Position numbers and translations under genes: made by a program. DNA of 64,000 nucleotides, taken from Halieaceae bacterium UBA5044. GTDB taxonomy: Bacteria; Pseudomonadota; Gammaproteobacteria; Pseudomonadales; Halieaceae. The stretch is taken from contig DIBU01000015.1 of assembly GCA_002416125.1 (NCBI GenBank), positions 62,001-126,000 of the forward strand, read 5' to 3'. Below, in pieces: positions 7,274 to 15,588 of the stretch. Below the pieces are notes generated by a model, which had not been told where the DNA came from, did no database searches, and saw only the letters and a list, made by a program, of their open reading frames with translations. Positions within the stretch are counted from its first letter, which is position 1; every line of letters begins with the position of its first letter.

Positions 7274-9100
7274 CTAAACAGGCAGTCGCTCTAAGCCGGT
7301 ATTAAAAGCTGCCACAAGCTGCTCCTTGTCAGAGAGGCTCTGGCGCAACTGTGATAGGCTCTTGCGGACGTCACCCTGGGGGCGCACTCCCAGCCATATT
7401 CGGCAAAAATTTTGCGTCCCTCTCACTCTGATAATAGACCGAACTCCGAGGTGACCGCCATCGCCACCGTCTTGACGTACTCTCATTGTGCCCACCTCGA
7501 GATCTATGTCGTCATAAATCACCATAATACGAGACAAGTCTTCGGATCCGAGCATACGAAGAATAGCGTTGCCAGAATGATTGATGGTTCCAGTCGGCTT
7601 TACCAATACAACGCATTCCCCCTCCAGCAGCCCTTCGGCGACTTGTCCTGCGGCTGTCCACTGCCAAGTCAGGCCCTGCTGCCGAGCCAATGCATCCAGA
7701 GCGAGATGACCGGCATTGTGCCGAGTGAATCGATATTTATCTCCGCTGTTACCAAGCCCCACCAGGATGAGACGCCCCATACCTACGGGAATGATTGGTA
7801 GCGACTCATCAGGGTTATCAACGGAAGCTAATGGGTTGTCAATGCCGGCACGGTTGAAATCGTAAAGCCTCGGGCAAAGTGTGCAAAATTCGGCCTTGCC
7901 ACACCGAACCTCCCAGCAAGCGATAGGATCCTCCCGGTCAGCAATCAATCTCAAGAGATGATCCACGCGGGACGACCCCTTGAGCAGGACCAGGTCCCCC
8001 TGGCGCAGAATACCGCTCAGATACCGCGCCGCCTGACGCAACTCGCTGAAGCCTTGTAAGCGCTCCTGCTGCTCTTTGGTAGCTCGCCTGGTAGCTCGAT
8101 AAGCATTAGTCCCAACGAAAATGACTTGATCGGCAATCGCCAGTGCCTTCTCCGCTACCCTCGGGTAGAGCTTGGAGGGTGACCGAGAGTAATCCGAAAG
8201 CGTGCCGATCACCATTATTTTGCGCGGAGCTACCGCATCCCGCATGAAAGACATCGGGGCATCCAGTGACCAAACTGGTGCCTTCCAGTCATCTCTGATA
8301 AAGGTAACGCCATCTCGGCACGTCACGAGCTGCATGCGGCCCTCACTAGGCTCTAGAGTTTGGAGATTGGCAATAGCCAGAGGTAACGCCATACCCGCAG
8401 CCAGCGCTACAGCGAGAGCACAGAGCGCGGACAGAGCGAGGTGCTCGCCATACAACCGGGTGGGAACGATAAACTGCTCCCCGCCGTATGCGACCCGCAA
8501 GGTCAGTGGCTGAGGCCACGCTGATTGGCACTCCAACAATTGCAGAGTAGCACCCTGATCTCGCCCCACCCAGATTACTTTGCCGCCCCACTCCTCTCCC
8601 CGCCGCCGCAGAAGAGGATCATCGATATTGAGAATTGCCGTGCCGTCCTTTGGCAACGCATTGACAAGTCGGAACTTCTCGTTGGCAATCTGCTCGAGCC
8701 CAAAATCAGACCGGGCATGCTCTCGCTGAAACAGCGTGACAACGGCAATACGTGGTTTAAACAACCTGAGGGGCCAGTCCATTGCGTGAGGCTTGCCACC
8801 CGATATTTCCACTACTGCGTAACGATCTTTGCGGCGAGTCGATGCCACGGTTCCGGCCACCATTACCGCATCGTTGGACGATTGCTGCGTCTTGGTGACC
8901 GCCCCCAGACAGGAAAGTATACCGGCGCTAAGATCCTTGGTAGTGGTCTTGCCGGCGCTTCCGGTGATGGCGACAAATTCCACCGTGCCCGGCAGAGGCC
9001 TTTTCACCAGCGCGAGGCCCAAGGATGTAGCGATCTCCGCCCGCCAGCGAAGACTGGCAACGAAAGCCAGAATTCGATTAGTCAAAGCGGTCATGGTCAT
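7274..9100 (-). CDS. Mur ligase-like domain fused to peptidyl-tRNA hydrolase-like domain
   Basis: A 608-residue two-enzyme fusion. Residues ~40-390 look like a MurF-type ATP-dependent amide ligase: P-loop GSAGKTTTK (47-55), an SSNDAV segment near 75, NIDDPLL near 160 and a RQGDLVLLKGSS stretch near 365. Residues 395-409 hold Cys395, 400, 406 and 409, a possible zinc knuckle. Residues 441-608 are a Pth fold: VGLGNSGDKY, then RHNAG. Against E. coli Pth, Asn10, His20, Asn68 and Asp93 align with Asn451, His461, Asn507 and Asp530, but Asn114 is replaced by Leu551. MurF normally joins a dipeptide to a UDP-sugar peptide; Pth cuts peptide-tRNA esters. A fusion suggests an amide ligase working on tRNA-derived or ester-linked aminoacyl groups (inference). 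Transcribed divergently from the deacetylase gene. Near-identical starts are ATG 9100 and 9094. Confidence 0.85.
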   Translation of the reverse strand: MTMTALTNRILAFVASLRWRAEIATSLGLALVKRPLPGTVEFVAITGSAGKTTTKDLSAGILSCLGAVTKTQQSSNDAVMVAGTVASTRRKDRYAVVEISGGKPHAMDWPLRLFKPRIAVVTLFQREHARSDFGLEQIANEKFRLVNALPKDGTAILNIDDPLLRRRGEEWGGKVIWVGRDQGATLQLLECQSAWPQPLTLRVAYGGEQFIVPTRLYGEHLALSALCALAVALAAGMALPLAIANLQTLEPSEGRMQLVTCRDGVTFIRDDWKAPVWSLDAPMSFMRDAVAPRKIMVIGTLSDYSRSPSKLYPRVAEKALAIADQVIFVGTNAYRATRRATKEQQERLQGFSELRQAARYLSGILRQGDLVLLKGSSRVDHLLRLIADREDPIACWEVRCGKAEFCTLCPRLYDFNRAGIDNPLASVDNPDESLPIIPVGMGRLILVGLGNSGDKYRFTRHNAGHLALDALARQQGLTWQWTAAGQVAEGLLEGECVVLVKPTGTINHSGNAILRMLGSEDLSRIMVIYDDIDLEVGTMRVRQDGGDGGHLGVRSIIRVRGTQNFCRIWLGVRPQGDVRKSLSQLRQSLSDKEQLVAAFNTGLERLPV

Positions 9101-9383
9101 ATGTCAGATTTCCTGTGCTATCGCAAAGGTTTTTGACTTCCGCGAAATGCTGCAGAATCGGCTGTTTACCCGAGCAATTCATCGATCTGCGATTGAACCA
9201 TGGCGTCCAGTGCGGGCTGGAGATGATCCAATCCTTAAGACAGCTTCAAGAGGCTGAGGACTAAAAGGCGTCTATTATTGCACGAAAGTACTTCAGTGAG
9301 GTCAAATTCAAGCTCGCAATGGGAGGCGACCTGCGCAAAAATGGTTGCATGGGTAAACAACAATATCGGATGGCTTTAGGAAT
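9101..9383. other. Divergent intergenic region
   Basis: This 283-base gap separates the divergent Mur-Pth and deacetylase genes and must hold both promoters. I see no open frame worth calling. A GG-N10-GC pair occurs in AATGGGAGGCGACCTGC near 9317-9333 but fits the sigma-54 consensus only weakly. TAGGA about 5 bases before TTG 9384 can serve as the ribosome site of the deacetylase gene. Confidence 0.4.
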
Positions 9384-10412
9384 TTGAAACACATCATACT
9401 CGCTCTCGCAAGATTTATTGGGCTTTTTTCCCTCAGCAGGCTGGTCACCGCCAATCGGGTAAGGATACTCGCTTACCACGGAATATGGATGGGTACAGGC
9501 CACTTCGGAAATTTTCTGTTTATGAGCAAATGCAAATTCCAGCGGAGGATGGAGCTTCTCAAGGAGTTGGGCTACCCCGTAATCACACTCACTGAGGCTT
9601 TGGAAAAACACCAAAGCGGCGAACTACCCAAGGGCGCAACCGTTATCACTATCGATGACGGCTGGCAGAGCACGTATGAGCACATGCTCCCAGTACTACA
9701 AGCACTCAACTACCCTGCGACAGTTTATCTAACGACTTATTATTGCTTCAACCAATTACCTGTTATTGACGTTGCACTGCAATACTCCATTCATCAGATC
9801 GACCCAAAACGATACCCTTTAATCCATGTTCCAGAATATGGACTTGGACCGCTGCCCACTCGTACCCATACCGAGAAAAAGCAAGTGCTGGCGATCGCTT
9901 CTAAAATCTTAGCAAGCCTCGACAGCGATTCTGCGAAGCAGTTGTTTTTGCGATCCTTATGCCAACAAACGGGGTTGGACTATGAAGGTCTGGCGGCAGA
10001 CCGCCTGTTTCATCTTATGACCCCGATGGAAGTAAAGGAGACGGCAGAGTCAGGCATCGCTGTGGAGTTGCACACTCACCATCACAGAATCACACACAAC
10101 GACGAAGATTGCCTGGAACATGAGCTTGCAATCAATAGTGAGCGTATTCAGGCAATCACAGGGCGCGTCCCCACCCACTTTTGCTATCCCAGCGGACGAT
10201 TTTCACCCGAAATCTGGCCAACCCTTAGAAGAACAGGCATCGCTTCGGCAACAACCACGGATATCGGGCTTGTGAACAGTCAGTCTGAAAGGTATGCGCT
10301 GCCACGGATTCTGGATGGGCAGAACGTTTCGGAGCTCGAATTCGAGGCTGAGATGAGTGGTTTCATGGAACTGATTCGCCACGCGCGAAATCTTTTTAGA
10401 TCTCCCGCGTGA
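9384..10412 (+). CDS. Polysaccharide deacetylase (NodB homology) family protein
   Basis: The 342-residue protein carries the NodB metal site: TIDDGWQSTY near residue 90 for the DD motif and a His-rich HTHHH stretch near 230 in place of the usual second motif. A late CYPSGRFSPE strand is also typical. It should remove N-acetyl (or O-acetyl) groups from a carbohydrate by a metal-dependent mechanism. The N-terminal ~20 residues are hydrophobic and may be a membrane anchor or signal. TTG 9384 is chosen as start because TAGGA lies just upstream and no other start precedes the conserved region. The stop overlaps the GTG of the following ATP-grasp gene, so deacetylation and that ligase may act in sequence on the same amino sugar. 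Confidence 0.85.
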   Translation: MKHIILALARFIGLFSLSRLVTANRVRILAYHGIWMGTGHFGNFLFMSKCKFQRRMELLKELGYPVITLTEALEKHQSGELPKGATVITIDDGWQSTYEHMLPVLQALNYPATVYLTTYYCFNQLPVIDVALQYSIHQIDPKRYPLIHVPEYGLGPLPTRTHTEKKQVLAIASKILASLDSDSAKQLFLRSLCQQTGLDYEGLAADRLFHLMTPMEVKETAESGIAVELHTHHHRITHNDEDCLEHELAINSERIQAITGRVPTHFCYPSGRFSPEIWPTLRRTGIASATTTDIGLVNSQSERYALPRILDGQNVSELEFEAEMSGFMELIRHARNLFRSPA

Positions 10413-11566
10413 CCAATACAGGGAAGGCCTCCGTTGAGGCACTACAGCTTAAGAACCACCATGAGAATACTAAATTGGCAACTAACTCAAAGCAGACATC
10501 GACCGCGACGCTCGCTGACATAGTACGCCAGACACTACGGCGATCGAGGGAAGGCCACTTGCCTGCCTACCGACAGGTCGCGGAAATGATCGTGTTGCGT
10601 CTCGTCTATGGCTTGGGTCCAAGACACTACCACATCGCGCGATACTGGCGCAGGGGGCTACCCTGGGCATTCAAAACAGGCTTTTGGACTTACAAGAAAT
10701 TTCGCCGTTTTGTAAGCAAGCTGAACCCGCCCGCGTACCAAAAGATCTCGCAAAATAAGATTAGCGAAAAAGGCGTTTTAGAGCTTCTGAAAATACCGAC
10801 TCCCAGGTTCCTTGGTCATCTTCATGCGCAACTCGGCGTAGCAAAAACCGGGGCGCGCTTGATCAACGATAAAGATTTGACTGAGTTATTGTTCACCTAT
10901 CCACAGGTAGACCGGCTGTGCTTCAAGTTAGTGGAAGGCTATGGGGGCGAGGGCTTTCGCGCGGTGAGAGTGGTAAGGGAAGAGACATTGACCTTCCGGC
11001 TACTTGACACGGATGAGCCGGTAGATATTCCCAGGTTTATCGACGAATTTCTGCAGCTCGGATCAGGGACTGACTACATCATTGAAGAATATCTTCAGCA
11101 ACACCCAGAACTTGCACACTTTAACGCTTCTAGCGTCAATACCCTGAGAATCTGGGCAGCCAGTACAGGTGGCAAAGGAACTTTCCTCGGGGCCTTCCTT
11201 CGGATTGGCAGACACGGAAGCCTGGTCGACAATACGAGCCAAGGTGCTCTCGCGTTTCCTGTCGATATAGATTCCGGTGAGATAGGTCCAGGGGTGATCA
11301 AAAACATTTGGAACGAAACTTTCGAGTTCCACAAGGATTCAGGAGTGCCAATCACCGGGGAAAAAATACCATTTTGGGGCGAGGCCGTGGGTCTGGCGAT
11401 ACGCGCGGTCGCAGCCTTTCCTCGCCTGCAATTTGCTGGCGTAGATATTGCGATCACAGCTGATGGGCCCGTAGTTATTGAGCTCAATGTAGAACCGGAC
11501 CCCGCATCCGCCATAGTCTTCGATCGACCTCATCGAGATATTTTCAGCCAGTTCGACGTATCTTGA
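10409..11566 (+). CDS. Sugar-transfer-associated ATP-grasp protein
   Basis: This 385-residue protein resembles the ATPgrasp_ST group (PF14397). It has an N-terminal helical part with the NPPAYQKISQNKISEK segment near 105-125, an ATP-grasp core with FKLVEGYGGEGF near 170 (glycine-rich loop), IIEEYLQQHPELA near 230 and the terminal metal-binding strand GPVVIELNVEPDP near 355. Such enzymes activate a carboxylate as acyl phosphate and join it to an amine. Published context analyses predicted that this group modifies cell-surface sugars with amino acids. Start GTG 10409 overlaps the deacetylase stop. A paralogous protein lies at 12969-14135. The particular substrates are unknown. Confidence 0.8.
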   Translation: MTNTGKASVEALQLKNHHENTKLATNSKQTSTATLADIVRQTLRRSREGHLPAYRQVAEMIVLRLVYGLGPRHYHIARYWRRGLPWAFKTGFWTYKKFRRFVSKLNPPAYQKISQNKISEKGVLELLKIPTPRFLGHLHAQLGVAKTGARLINDKDLTELLFTYPQVDRLCFKLVEGYGGEGFRAVRVVREETLTFRLLDTDEPVDIPRFIDEFLQLGSGTDYIIEEYLQQHPELAHFNASSVNTLRIWAASTGGKGTFLGAFLRIGRHGSLVDNTSQGALAFPVDIDSGEIGPGVIKNIWNETFEFHKDSGVPITGEKIPFWGEAVGLAIRAVAAFPRLQFAGVDIAITADGPVVIELNVEPDPASAIVFDRPHRDIFSQFDVS

Positions 11567-11757
11567 GATAGTATCAAATAGTTCATGTTGTGCATTTTCT
11601 TACGCAACCGTAGAGCCAGTGGCTAGCAATCGGCTATTCTACTAACTAGTCACGGGTGAGAGTTGCGCGTAGATGACTGTACGCCCCCCGCTAAGGCCAG
11701 ACCGTAACCGAAATAGTGGAAAGCGGCCTTTAGCCACGTAAAACGGAGCGGTACTCA

Positions 11758-12936
11758 ATGAATAGAATAGTTATTGATAACTACCACCATGTGGTAATTG
11801 ACGGCCTGCGTATCATGACCGCAACCGTTGATGGTGAGAGCGTTCAATTCGAATTCCCCGAAAACATCTACATCCGCTCCATAGGAGATGCCTACATCGC
11901 AATAACATTGCTAGAAGCGATGGCAATGAACAGGGACATTCAGGTAGAAGAGTCCATCCCCGTAAGCAACGGCTTGTTGAACCGAATTTCGACTCTGCAG
12001 GATATTTACTGTTGTTGGAACAAGGGCCTGAAAAGGGTCAAAGTCATTGCCTCAAGTGCGATAGCTGCTCCAAATAACAAAGGCTCTGCTACATTCTTCT
12101 CCGCCGGAGTTGACGGTAGCTATACACTTCTCAAGCATTTCGATGAGATTAGCCATTTGATAATTCTCAACAGCTTTGAAGGCTGGCGAAGTCCACAAGA
12201 GTGGCCTGCGTTTCTGGACAAACAACGAGCATTTTGTTCAGCACAGGGAAAACAAATTCTGGAGGTATCCGGAAACTTTCGAGACTACGCTGAGAAGAGA
12301 AAAATATCACACCACTTCCAGCATGGTCTCGAACTGGGTGGCATTGCAAGTGCATTGGGCTTTGATTCTACATACATTCCTTCCTCATTCACCGCAGATC
12401 AATTGTTTCCTTGGGGCAGTCACCCCCTTACTGATCTTTTGTGGGGAGGCTCGGAGACCGAGGTTATCCACCACGGCTTTGAGTTCAGCAGAACTGAAAA
12501 GACGGCGGCATTGGCCGAAAATCAAGCCTTACTCGACAACTTGCAGGTGTGTTGGGCGAGGCTTGATGGGAATTGCGGGAATTGTCCCAAATGTCTGCGC
12601 ACTATGCTCACCTTGAAGTTGCTAGGTATTCGTTCAAACAACCTTCCAGAGTTGGAAGCCTTTTCAAGAGCTGCTGAGATGCCAATTGGAAGCATCGCCG
12701 CCGTCCCGTTTGCCACCGACATCATGGAACTGGCAACCGCAATGGGAGAACATGCCCTAGCTAAGATGTTTTACAAAAAAATACGACGTTTCCATATTAA
12801 GCAACATAGCTCGGAGCTCTTCAATTTAGTGACCGGCAACCGATTGAAATCACTTTATCATCGCGTACAAAATACAAAATGGACCGACGCTCGGGTGACA
12901 ATGACAACAACAAACGTCAACCAGAATAGCAAATAG
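11758..12936 (+). CDS. QueC-like PP-loop ATP pyrophosphatase
   Basis: The 392-residue product has a PP-loop, FFSAGVDGSY (about residues 119-128), and a cysteine cluster C-x7-C-x2-C-x2-C in CWARLDGNCGNCPKCLRT (about 270-285), close to the zinc site of QueC. QueC turns a carboxylate into a nitrile through an amide using ATP and ammonia. Here no other queuosine gene is nearby, and the protein is longer, with an added N-terminal ~110-residue domain and a basic C-terminal tail. It is therefore more likely an amide- or nitrile-forming enzyme, or other adenylating enzyme, of the polysaccharide locus. GGAG about 10 bases upstream supports ATG 11758. A 191-base gap precedes it. It sits between two ATP-grasp genes on the same strand. 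Confidence 0.75.
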   Translation: MNRIVIDNYHHVVIDGLRIMTATVDGESVQFEFPENIYIRSIGDAYIAITLLEAMAMNRDIQVEESIPVSNGLLNRISTLQDIYCCWNKGLKRVKVIASSAIAAPNNKGSATFFSAGVDGSYTLLKHFDEISHLIILNSFEGWRSPQEWPAFLDKQRAFCSAQGKQILEVSGNFRDYAEKRKISHHFQHGLELGGIASALGFDSTYIPSSFTADQLFPWGSHPLTDLLWGGSETEVIHHGFEFSRTEKTAALAENQALLDNLQVCWARLDGNCGNCPKCLRTMLTLKLLGIRSNNLPELEAFSRAAEMPIGSIAAVPFATDIMELATAMGEHALAKMFYKKIRRFHIKQHSSELFNLVTGNRLKSLYHRVQNTKWTDARVTMTTTNVNQNSK

Positions 12937-12968
12937 AACCGTTTTGGTTATCTGAGGGCACACTGACT

Positions 12969-14135
12969 ATGCCTAAAAAATATATAAACAAGATACGCGA
13001 AGTGTTCGAGATGGCAAAAGAGGTGCGAAAGCAGACTGGTCGCAACTACGTCAGTCAGACCCGCGACATATTCAAGCTTTGCCGAGCCAATGCAACATGC
13101 AGAATATGGGACTACTACAAACTTGGAATTTATCAACACAAGAATCTAAATGCCCGACTTGCTCGATCATACTTGGGCTATACATCGCTGGCGGCCACTA
13201 GCGAGGCACTTAATCCCAGGCATGCCGTGACAGCGGCTTGGGACAAGTTGGTGTTCGACATGATTGCTCAGCTTCACGATTTGCCAACGGCGAGGAATGT
13301 AGCAGTTTTCAAGCCTGGAAGCTCTTTACCCAAATATATTCCTCATCCACTACATACGCGAGAAAGCCTAGTTAGCTTCCTGTCCACTCCTTCCTCATAC
13401 CCCTTGTTCATTAAGCCAGTTCATGCTCAACAGAATATTGGGGGCTATTATCTCAACAACTACAATCAGACGAGCGGCAAGGTGTCCGTCGGAACAAGCT
13501 CTGAAATGACGTTAGAGCAACTGATCGACACTACCATTGATTTGCAGAGCCCCATGTACGACAGAGGCGCCGGGTACCTATTCCAGACACCAATTACACA
13601 GCACGCCCTTCTGACATCAATGTCAGGGACTAGCGCTCCATCGGGACTGCGTTTCATAGTGCTACAAGACCAACGCTCTTCGGCCCCCACCATCCATCGC
13701 TGTATCATGAAGCTCGTTCGTCCAGGAAACTACAGCGACAATTTCCATGGTGGTAGCCGGGGCAACATGGTTGCCCGTATCGACCCAGCAACAGGTGCAT
13801 TGTCTCACGCTGTTACTGGGTATTGGCCATTTGCCGAGATCCTCCAGCATCACCCCACAACTGGATATCACCTGCCTGACCTGAAAATACCCATGTGGTC
13901 GAAGATAGTAGATACAGTATTAAAGGCTTCCCGTGTCTTTGCGACCATGAAGATTCTCCACTGGGATGTGATGGTTGGGCCAGAGGGCCCTGTGTTGCTT
14001 GAGCTGAATGACCTGGGTGGCACGAGCTTCGTACAACTCCATGGCACAGGATTCATGGACGATGTCATGACTGACTTCATGCGCCGCAACGGAAAACTTA
14101 AGAATCACAAAGACATACGACGCCTAATCGGATAA
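12969..14135 (+). CDS. Second sugar-transfer-associated ATP-grasp protein
   Basis: A 388-residue protein with the same general plan as the gene at 10409: a basic helical N-terminus, ALNPRHAVTAAWDKL near 80-95, PLFIKPVHAQQNIGGYY near 140-155 (nucleotide-binding strand and loop), SGLRFIVL near 220 and HWDVMVGPEGPVLLELND near 335-352 for the metal-binding end. It probably forms an amide or ester from an acyl phosphate. The two ATP-grasp proteins differ much in sequence, so they probably add different groups or act in successive steps rather than being a recent duplication. It starts 32 bases after the PP-loop gene and ends this + strand run, converging on a third ATP-grasp gene. The acceptor is unknown. 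Confidence 0.75.
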   Translation: MPKKYINKIREVFEMAKEVRKQTGRNYVSQTRDIFKLCRANATCRIWDYYKLGIYQHKNLNARLARSYLGYTSLAATSEALNPRHAVTAAWDKLVFDMIAQLHDLPTARNVAVFKPGSSLPKYIPHPLHTRESLVSFLSTPSSYPLFIKPVHAQQNIGGYYLNNYNQTSGKVSVGTSSEMTLEQLIDTTIDLQSPMYDRGAGYLFQTPITQHALLTSMSGTSAPSGLRFIVLQDQRSSAPTIHRCIMKLVRPGNYSDNFHGGSRGNMVARIDPATGALSHAVTGYWPFAEILQHHPTTGYHLPDLKIPMWSKIVDTVLKASRVFATMKILHWDVMVGPEGPVLLELNDLGGTSFVQLHGTGFMDDVMTDFMRRNGKLKNHKDIRRLIG

Positions 14136-14245
14136 TAATTGCTCGCCAATGCTTCAGTCTAGTACCAGCTCTTTCCGCCCGCAAGTCGTCTGGTGCTTCA
14201 AAACGGAGTGACCAGAAACAAAATGCCGGATCTCTGCCGTAGTAC

Positions 14246-15418
14246 TTACCTGCGGAAAAAGTCGAAGGCCGCACGCCAATATACGGCGCGGTCACGCGGA
14301 AACCACAGATCGGCGTGACATCGAGGGTTCAGTGACCATAGCACGAACTCAAATATAGTTCTGAGCCGATCACTCCAACGTGACTCATCACTCCTGAGCA
14401 GGGACAGCACATGGCCGATATCAGCCGGGAACAGATATCGACAACGAATACCTTGTGGAGGCGGCCCTAGCGCTGAACCAATAGAGCCAAAAAATGCATC
14501 TGCCTGTAAGCGAGGGAAATCTTTTCCCGCATAAAGATCGAGATGCAAATAGCCCCAGTAACGTGCATTTATCTCAATAAACCAGAAGCGATCAGAGTCC
14601 GGGTCCCACTTATACTCCATCATCGCCACACCCTCCCAGCCTAGCAACTCCATCTTCCGCTTGGCATCTTCGAGAAGAGACTGGTGCCAGAACGTCTCAC
14701 GTAATGACATCATCCCTCCATGGAAAGGATTCATATGAATACCTAAAGTCATGCTTTCGGCGCGAAACTCCCCACGGTGCCGCCACAAACTGACACCCAC
14801 CTTCCGCCCCGGAGCATGCCCTTGGCAAATAACGGCCTGATAGTTTGGCAAAAGTTCGGCCACGGCATCCAGGGTTTCAGCGATAGAAAGACATCGGCGT
14901 ACCACTGCCTTGCCGACCTTGCCCAGCCCCTTGCCCGCATCACCTTTGACATAGAAAGGCGATGCCTCCGACTGCAAGGACGACTCAAGTGCCTCTAGCT
15001 CATGCGCACCTGTGAGGACAGCAGAAAAGGGTAGATTGTATGCACCATCGGGATGGGCACGCAGGATCGCATCGCTATCGACCTTACTCATGCAACCCTC
15101 CCAGACATACTTAGGAACCGCATCAGGTAACAGCGGCACAAAGCGCTCATAGCAATCACGAACGGCATGAAGGAAGCCTTCGCTTGGCACGATCATGTCA
15201 ATCCGTCGTTCGCTGATATAGTCTTCCAACCAGCTTGCAAAGTCTCCACTGGAATACGGTGGATGCACAGCGACATCCTGGGCATAGTGTGAATGCAAGC
15301 CAAGGGCGCGGCCTGATGTTGCACAGGCAGTGACAGAATAGCCTGCCCGCCCGAGAGAGCGAATTACACCCAGCATCCCAACGGCGTGGGCGTCCATCAC
15401 GAGAATACGTTTGCTCAT
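14246..15418 (-). CDS. ATP-grasp protein, carbamoyl-phosphate-synthase-like
   Basis: The 390-residue protein has a Rossmann-like pre-ATP-grasp domain (KRILVMDAHAVGMLGVIRSL, residues 3-22), then an ATP-grasp core with FYVKGDAGKGLGKVG near 160-172 and a metal site FWFIEINARYWGYL near 270-283. It resembles single-domain relatives of biotin carboxylase and CarB and should ligate a carboxylate to an amine or alcohol through an acyl phosphate. Unlike the two ATP-grasp genes to its left, it lies on the - strand and converges with them. The 170-base upstream gap carries a perfect 14-base palindrome. The C-terminal ~70 residues (from about 320) are aromatic-rich and may bind a membrane or lipid substrate. 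Confidence 0.75.
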   Translation of the reverse strand: MSKRILVMDAHAVGMLGVIRSLGRAGYSVTACATSGRALGLHSHYAQDVAVHPPYSSGDFASWLEDYISERRIDMIVPSEGFLHAVRDCYERFVPLLPDAVPKYVWEGCMSKVDSDAILRAHPDGAYNLPFSAVLTGAHELEALESSLQSEASPFYVKGDAGKGLGKVGKAVVRRCLSIAETLDAVAELLPNYQAVICQGHAPGRKVGVSLWRHRGEFRAESMTLGIHMNPFHGGMMSLRETFWHQSLLEDAKRKMELLGWEGVAMMEYKWDPDSDRFWFIEINARYWGYLHLDLYAGKDFPRLQADAFFGSIGSALGPPPQGIRCRYLFPADIGHVLSLLRSDESRWSDRLRTIFEFVLWSLNPRCHADLWFPRDRAVYWRAAFDFFRR

Positions 15419-15487
15419 TACCTAAGCTTCCTTACGCTCATCGCCAGTTACAGCGCATATCGAGGCGCCTGCTTGCGATACCTTCCA

Positions 15488-15501
15488 CGCGATGCATCGC
15501 G
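15488..15501. repeat. Perfect 14-bp palindrome CGCGATGCATCGCG
   Basis: The 14 bases read the same on both strands. They lie about 70 bases upstream of the ATP-grasp gene that starts at 15418, inside the 170-base gap between two - strand genes. The position would suit an operator for a dimeric regulator. It has no T-run, so it is not a terminator. No second copy was noticed. Confidence 0.4.
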
Positions 15502-15588
15502 ATGAAAGTGAGTGAGCTGCCTACCCTTCTCTTCCAAAAGCTGGCGCGAGAAAAGCACTGACGAAACCATCGCCGCGTTCCTAGCACG

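Noticed and set aside
11620..11635. Sigma-54-like site TGGCTAGCAATCGGCT before the PP-loop gene
   Set aside because: GG and GC spacing is right but the TT of TTGC and most of CACG are missing; such matches are expected by chance.
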